Below, in pieces: positions 6,218-7,609 of a stretch of 7,609 nt of DNA. The DNA comes from Candidatus Saliniplasma halalkaliphilum (GTDB lineage: Archaea; Thermoplasmatota; Thermoplasmata; Halarchaeoplasmatales; Halarchaeoplasmataceae). The translations under genes and the position numbers were made by a program. Numbering within the stretch: the stretch's first letter is position 1; each line of letters opens with the position of its first letter. The stretch lies in contig JAFDTG010000074.1 of NCBI GenBank assembly GCA_019594235.1, positions 1 to 7,609 of the forward strand, written 5' to 3'. The notes beneath the pieces were generated by a model. That model was not told where the DNA came from and did no database searches. It worked only from the letters and a program-made list of their open reading frames with translations.

Positions 6218-6949
6218 TTAAGATATCTCAAAGCCTTGTTGTGATAAACGTTTAACGACCTCTTTTTTAACGTCTTCGTACACGGGGGGATCGACCAACA
6301 GCACCTCTAGGTCCTGTTCCCATTCCTCTTTGGATATCCCTATAAAGACCTCACCTGTCCTGCCCACGACCTCCATCTTTTCAAGGAACAATCCCTTGTT
6401 CACCGGTGTACCCTGTTTCAGCAAGAACCAAACATCGTAGAGGTCTCTTCCCTTAGATCTGGAACTCAAGGCGCGCAATTTTTCCGCAAAGACCTCCTCC
6501 TTTTGAAGGCCAAAAGCAGAAATTACCCTGACCTCGGGATATTCAAAAAATAGTCTTATCCATTCAGGTTCTAAAAAAACATCTTCTCTTTTCGATATCT
6601 CTATGTTGATGCTGCCCATGGATTTTTCAGAACCACTGTAAAGAGGGCCTCGATATCTCAATCTTCCGTTGAAAGATATATCTTTATCCTCCACCTTATC
6701 GACGGCAGCTTCTACACCGTAAGACATCAGATCGTCTGCAGCCGCATTCATGATCTCATCTATCTTAGCTTCACCGTAAACCGTAAAATCCAGATCTTCC
6801 GAAAATCTGTCCAAACCGAAGGCGTGTTTCAGGTATGTTCCACCCTTGAAAACCAGGTAACCGTCTCTGCGATAAAGCTCATTCAAGAACAGGGATTGGA
6901 TATAATCCTGTTCAAGTATACGTTTCGGAATTGTCGTTAACAATTCCAA
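6218..6949 (-). CDS. AbiEii-like nucleotidyltransferase toxin (main frame)
   Basis: The 243-residue frame carries the AbiEii/AbiGii-type nucleotidyltransferase signature: VFKGGTYL (GGT at 36-38), then FSEDLDFT with D52 and D54 as the metal-binding acids. The later EEVFAEKLRAL (151-161) and GRDLYDVWFLL (167-177) are also hallmarks of the family, including the K157 position. Known members form type IV toxin-antitoxin or phage-abortive systems, transferring nucleotides, in studied cases to tRNA. The motifs needed for activity are all present. The only start in this frame is a TTG at 6949-6947 without a convincing ribosome site. An ATG frame directly upstream (7035) reads like the natural N-terminus but is one base out of phase. 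The gene lies just downstream of the AbiEi-like antitoxin, as expected for this pair. Confidence 0.75.
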   Translation of the reverse strand: MELLTTIPKRILEQDYIQSLFLNELYRRDGYLVFKGGTYLKHAFGLDRFSEDLDFTVYGEAKIDEIMNAAADDLMSYGVEAAVDKVEDKDISFNGRLRYRGPLYSGSEKSMGSINIEISKREDVFLEPEWIRLFFEYPEVRVISAFGLQKEEVFAEKLRALSSRSKGRDLYDVWFLLKQGTPVNKGLFLEKMEVVGRTGEVFIGISKEEWEQDLEVLLVDPPVYEDVKKEVVKRLSQQGFEIS

Positions 6950-6976
6950 AGGTCGATGGAATTGCCAAGCAATTCC
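6927..6976. repeat. two adjacent hairpins sharing a GGAATTG stem
   Basis: Plus-strand 6927-6947 folds as GGAATTGT / ACAATTCC with a five-base loop. Plus-strand 6958-6976 folds as GGAATTGC / GCAATTCC with a three-base loop. They lie at the frame break near the toxin start. Four alternating copies of the same heptamer in 50 bases is unlikely by chance, and pairing in the mRNA could affect translation of the toxin. Confidence 0.45.
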
Positions 6977-7035
6977 AGTAGATGCAGCGGCAATTCTTTC
7001 CGATGGATCTCTCTCAATTGGCTTCTTGTTATCAT
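6937..7035 (-). pseudogene. out-of-frame N-terminal segment of the AbiEii-like toxin gene
   Basis: An ATG at 7035-7033 overlaps the antitoxin stop codon as ATGA, the usual arrangement for translational coupling. It encodes 32 residues, beginning MITRSQLREIHRKELPLHLL, a typical start for these toxins, and ends in TAA at 6939-6937. The main toxin frame begins nearby at LELLTTIPKRILEQDY. Adding one base near 6950-6952 (a short CCTTT run in the coding strand) would join both into a protein of about 272 residues. The break may be a real mutation or a sequence error. Confidence 0.55.
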
Positions 7036-7253
7036 CTTACATCCCTCTTAACATACAACTTCCACTCCGAATTCAACACGGATCCCTTTTGCTTGGGGTC
7101 GAGTTTTGTGTAGGTGTCGATGAGTTCCTTCAGTTCTTCCTTATGGAACTCTATATCTTTTTCTTCCAACAGATATCCCAAACGGGAGGCCACTGCGGAA
7201 CTTCCGGTCGATTCACAGTACTCTATGAGCCTATCCGTATCCAGATCATCCCC
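7032..7253 (-). CDS. C-terminal part of an AbiEi-like antitoxin
   Basis: The minus strand encodes about 73 residues, starting GDDLDTDRLIEYCESTG and ending KLYVKRDVR before a TGA at 7034-7032. This is the C-terminal region of an AbiEi-type antitoxin, which represses its operon through an N-terminal winged helix and neutralises the AbiEii toxin. The frame can be pushed to an ATG at 7265, adding MKYM, but those codons lie past the end of the inverted repeat and are antisense to the gene's own middle part, so that start is not natural. The protein segment that should precede it is on the other strand at 7254-7532. The stop overlaps the start of the toxin N-terminal frame. Confidence 0.65.
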   Translation of the reverse strand, partial: GDDLDTDRLIEYCESTGSSAVASRLGYLLEEKDIEFHKEELKELIDTYTKLDPKQKGSVLNSEWKLYVKRDVR

Positions 7254-7609
7254 CATATATTTCAACCGTCTTACATCGCTTTCTGGAGTGCTTTACACTA
7301 CCATAAAATGACAGATCAAGTTCCACGGACGGTGTTCCTTGTTACCACAAAGAGAAAAAAGCCTTTACGACTTCAGGGGCAGAATATCAAGTACGTCACC
7401 GTAAAAAAATCCATGTTATTCGGGTACGAGAGATATGATAAGGTGGTGGTTTCCGATATGGAGAAGACCGTGATAGACTGTTTAAGGCATCCGGAGTACT
7501 CCGGCGGTATATCTCAGATACAGGATGCCATTGGGGATGATCTGGATACGGATAGGCTCATAGAGTACTGTGAATCGACCGGAAGTTCCGCAGTGGCCTC
7601 CCGTTTGGG
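7177..7609. repeat. 77-bp perfect inverted repeat flanking a 279-bp spacer
   Basis: Positions 7533-7609 are the exact reverse complement of 7253-7177. The match ends at 7532/7254 (T against G) on the inner side and is cut by the window edge on the outer side. The 279-base spacer (93 codons) carries the antitoxin middle region. The arms encode the same antitoxin residues in opposite directions. It is either an inverted duplication or inversion in the genome, or a fold-back chimera or assembly-graph artefact. Confidence 0.9.
7254..7609 (+). pseudogene. middle part of the same AbiEi-like antitoxin, in inverted orientation and partial
   Basis: The plus strand reads without a stop from 7254 to the end of the window (118 codons plus two bases). 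It begins HIFQPSYIAFWSALHYHK and continues with TDQVPRTVFLVTTKRKK, the strongly conserved core of AbiEi-family antitoxins (PSYIS-like, WSAL, QVP, T.K), then VSDMEKTVIDCLRHPEYSGG, also typical. From 7533 it encodes GDDLDTDRLIEYCESTG, identical to the start of the minus-strand C-terminal part. Joined to that part it gives about 166 continuous residues. The N-terminal winged helix (about 50-70 residues) is absent, because upstream of 7254 lies the reverse complement of the gene's own later part. Confidence 0.65.

Noticed and set aside
6927..6976. Clean 29-bp tandem duplication as the cause of the toxin frame break
   Set aside because: Only the first eight bases line up at an offset of 29; the second heptamers need a two-base gap. 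Two related hairpins describe the sequence better.
7254..7265. ATG at 7265 as the natural start of the minus-strand antitoxin fragment
   Set aside because: The first four codons lie beyond the inverted repeat and are antisense to the conserved HIFQPSY segment of the same gene; the real upstream protein is on the other strand.
7114..7311. Plus-strand 65-codon open frame
   Set aside because: It is antisense to the antitoxin C-terminal part, has low-complexity serine-rich sequence and shows no family signal.
7177..7609. Terminal inverted repeats of an insertion sequence
   Set aside because: The arms are coding sequence of the antitoxin itself, and no transposase or target-site duplication is present.

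Overview
The window looks archaeal, most likely euryarchaeal. Several genes have an AT-rich TATA-like box about 26-28 nt before the start codon and no Shine-Dalgarno site, which suggests leaderless mRNAs; others have a GGTGA or GGAG ribosome site. The families also fit: a DUF234-type ATPase, a winged-helix/minimal-nucleotidyltransferase protein, a GNAT with a thioredoxin-like tail, and an AbiEi/AbiEii pair. Placement in Thermoplasmatota is only a weak guess. No rRNA, tRNA, CRISPR array, transposase or integrase was recognised.

Layout. 1-38 (-): start of a gene leaving the window. 214-690 (+): ferritin/rubrerythrin-like gene with an in-frame TAA. 698-2074 (-): full-length ATPase with a nuclease-like C-terminal domain. 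2208-2483 (-): short protein probably missing its C-terminus. 2542-3000 (+): C-terminal remnant of a second ATPase. 3086-3886 (+): GNAT-type protein. 3986-4522 (-): HTH-nucleotidyltransferase with a probable self-operator. 4738-5645 (-): eight-segment membrane protein split by a one-base frame break in a run of seven T. 5726-6217: mostly non-coding, with G-rich tracts and one possible 28-codon ORF. 6218-7035 (-): AbiEii-like toxin nucleotidyltransferase whose first ~30 codons are out of frame. 7032-7609: AbiEi-like antitoxin gene folded back on itself, its C-terminal part on the minus strand and its middle part on the plus strand.

The clearest structural signal is at the right end. The last 77 bases (7533-7609) are an exact inverted copy of 7177-7253. 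The 279 bases between them encode the piece of the antitoxin that belongs directly before the repeated part, in frame. This is either a real inversion or partial palindromic duplication in a toxin-antitoxin locus, or an inverted chimera/assembly fold-back. The repeat stopping exactly at the window end, at a length commonly used as an assembler k-mer, favours an artefact.

Six of about ten genes are interrupted or incomplete. The window is therefore either an accessory island of decaying defence/toxin-antitoxin and signalling genes or a sequence with residual errors. A 26-bp element occurs upstream of both the ATPase and the membrane protein, which suggests shared control. The AbiEi and AbiEii genes overlap by ATGA and would have formed one operon. 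I see no convincing evidence for a wholly new multi-gene system.
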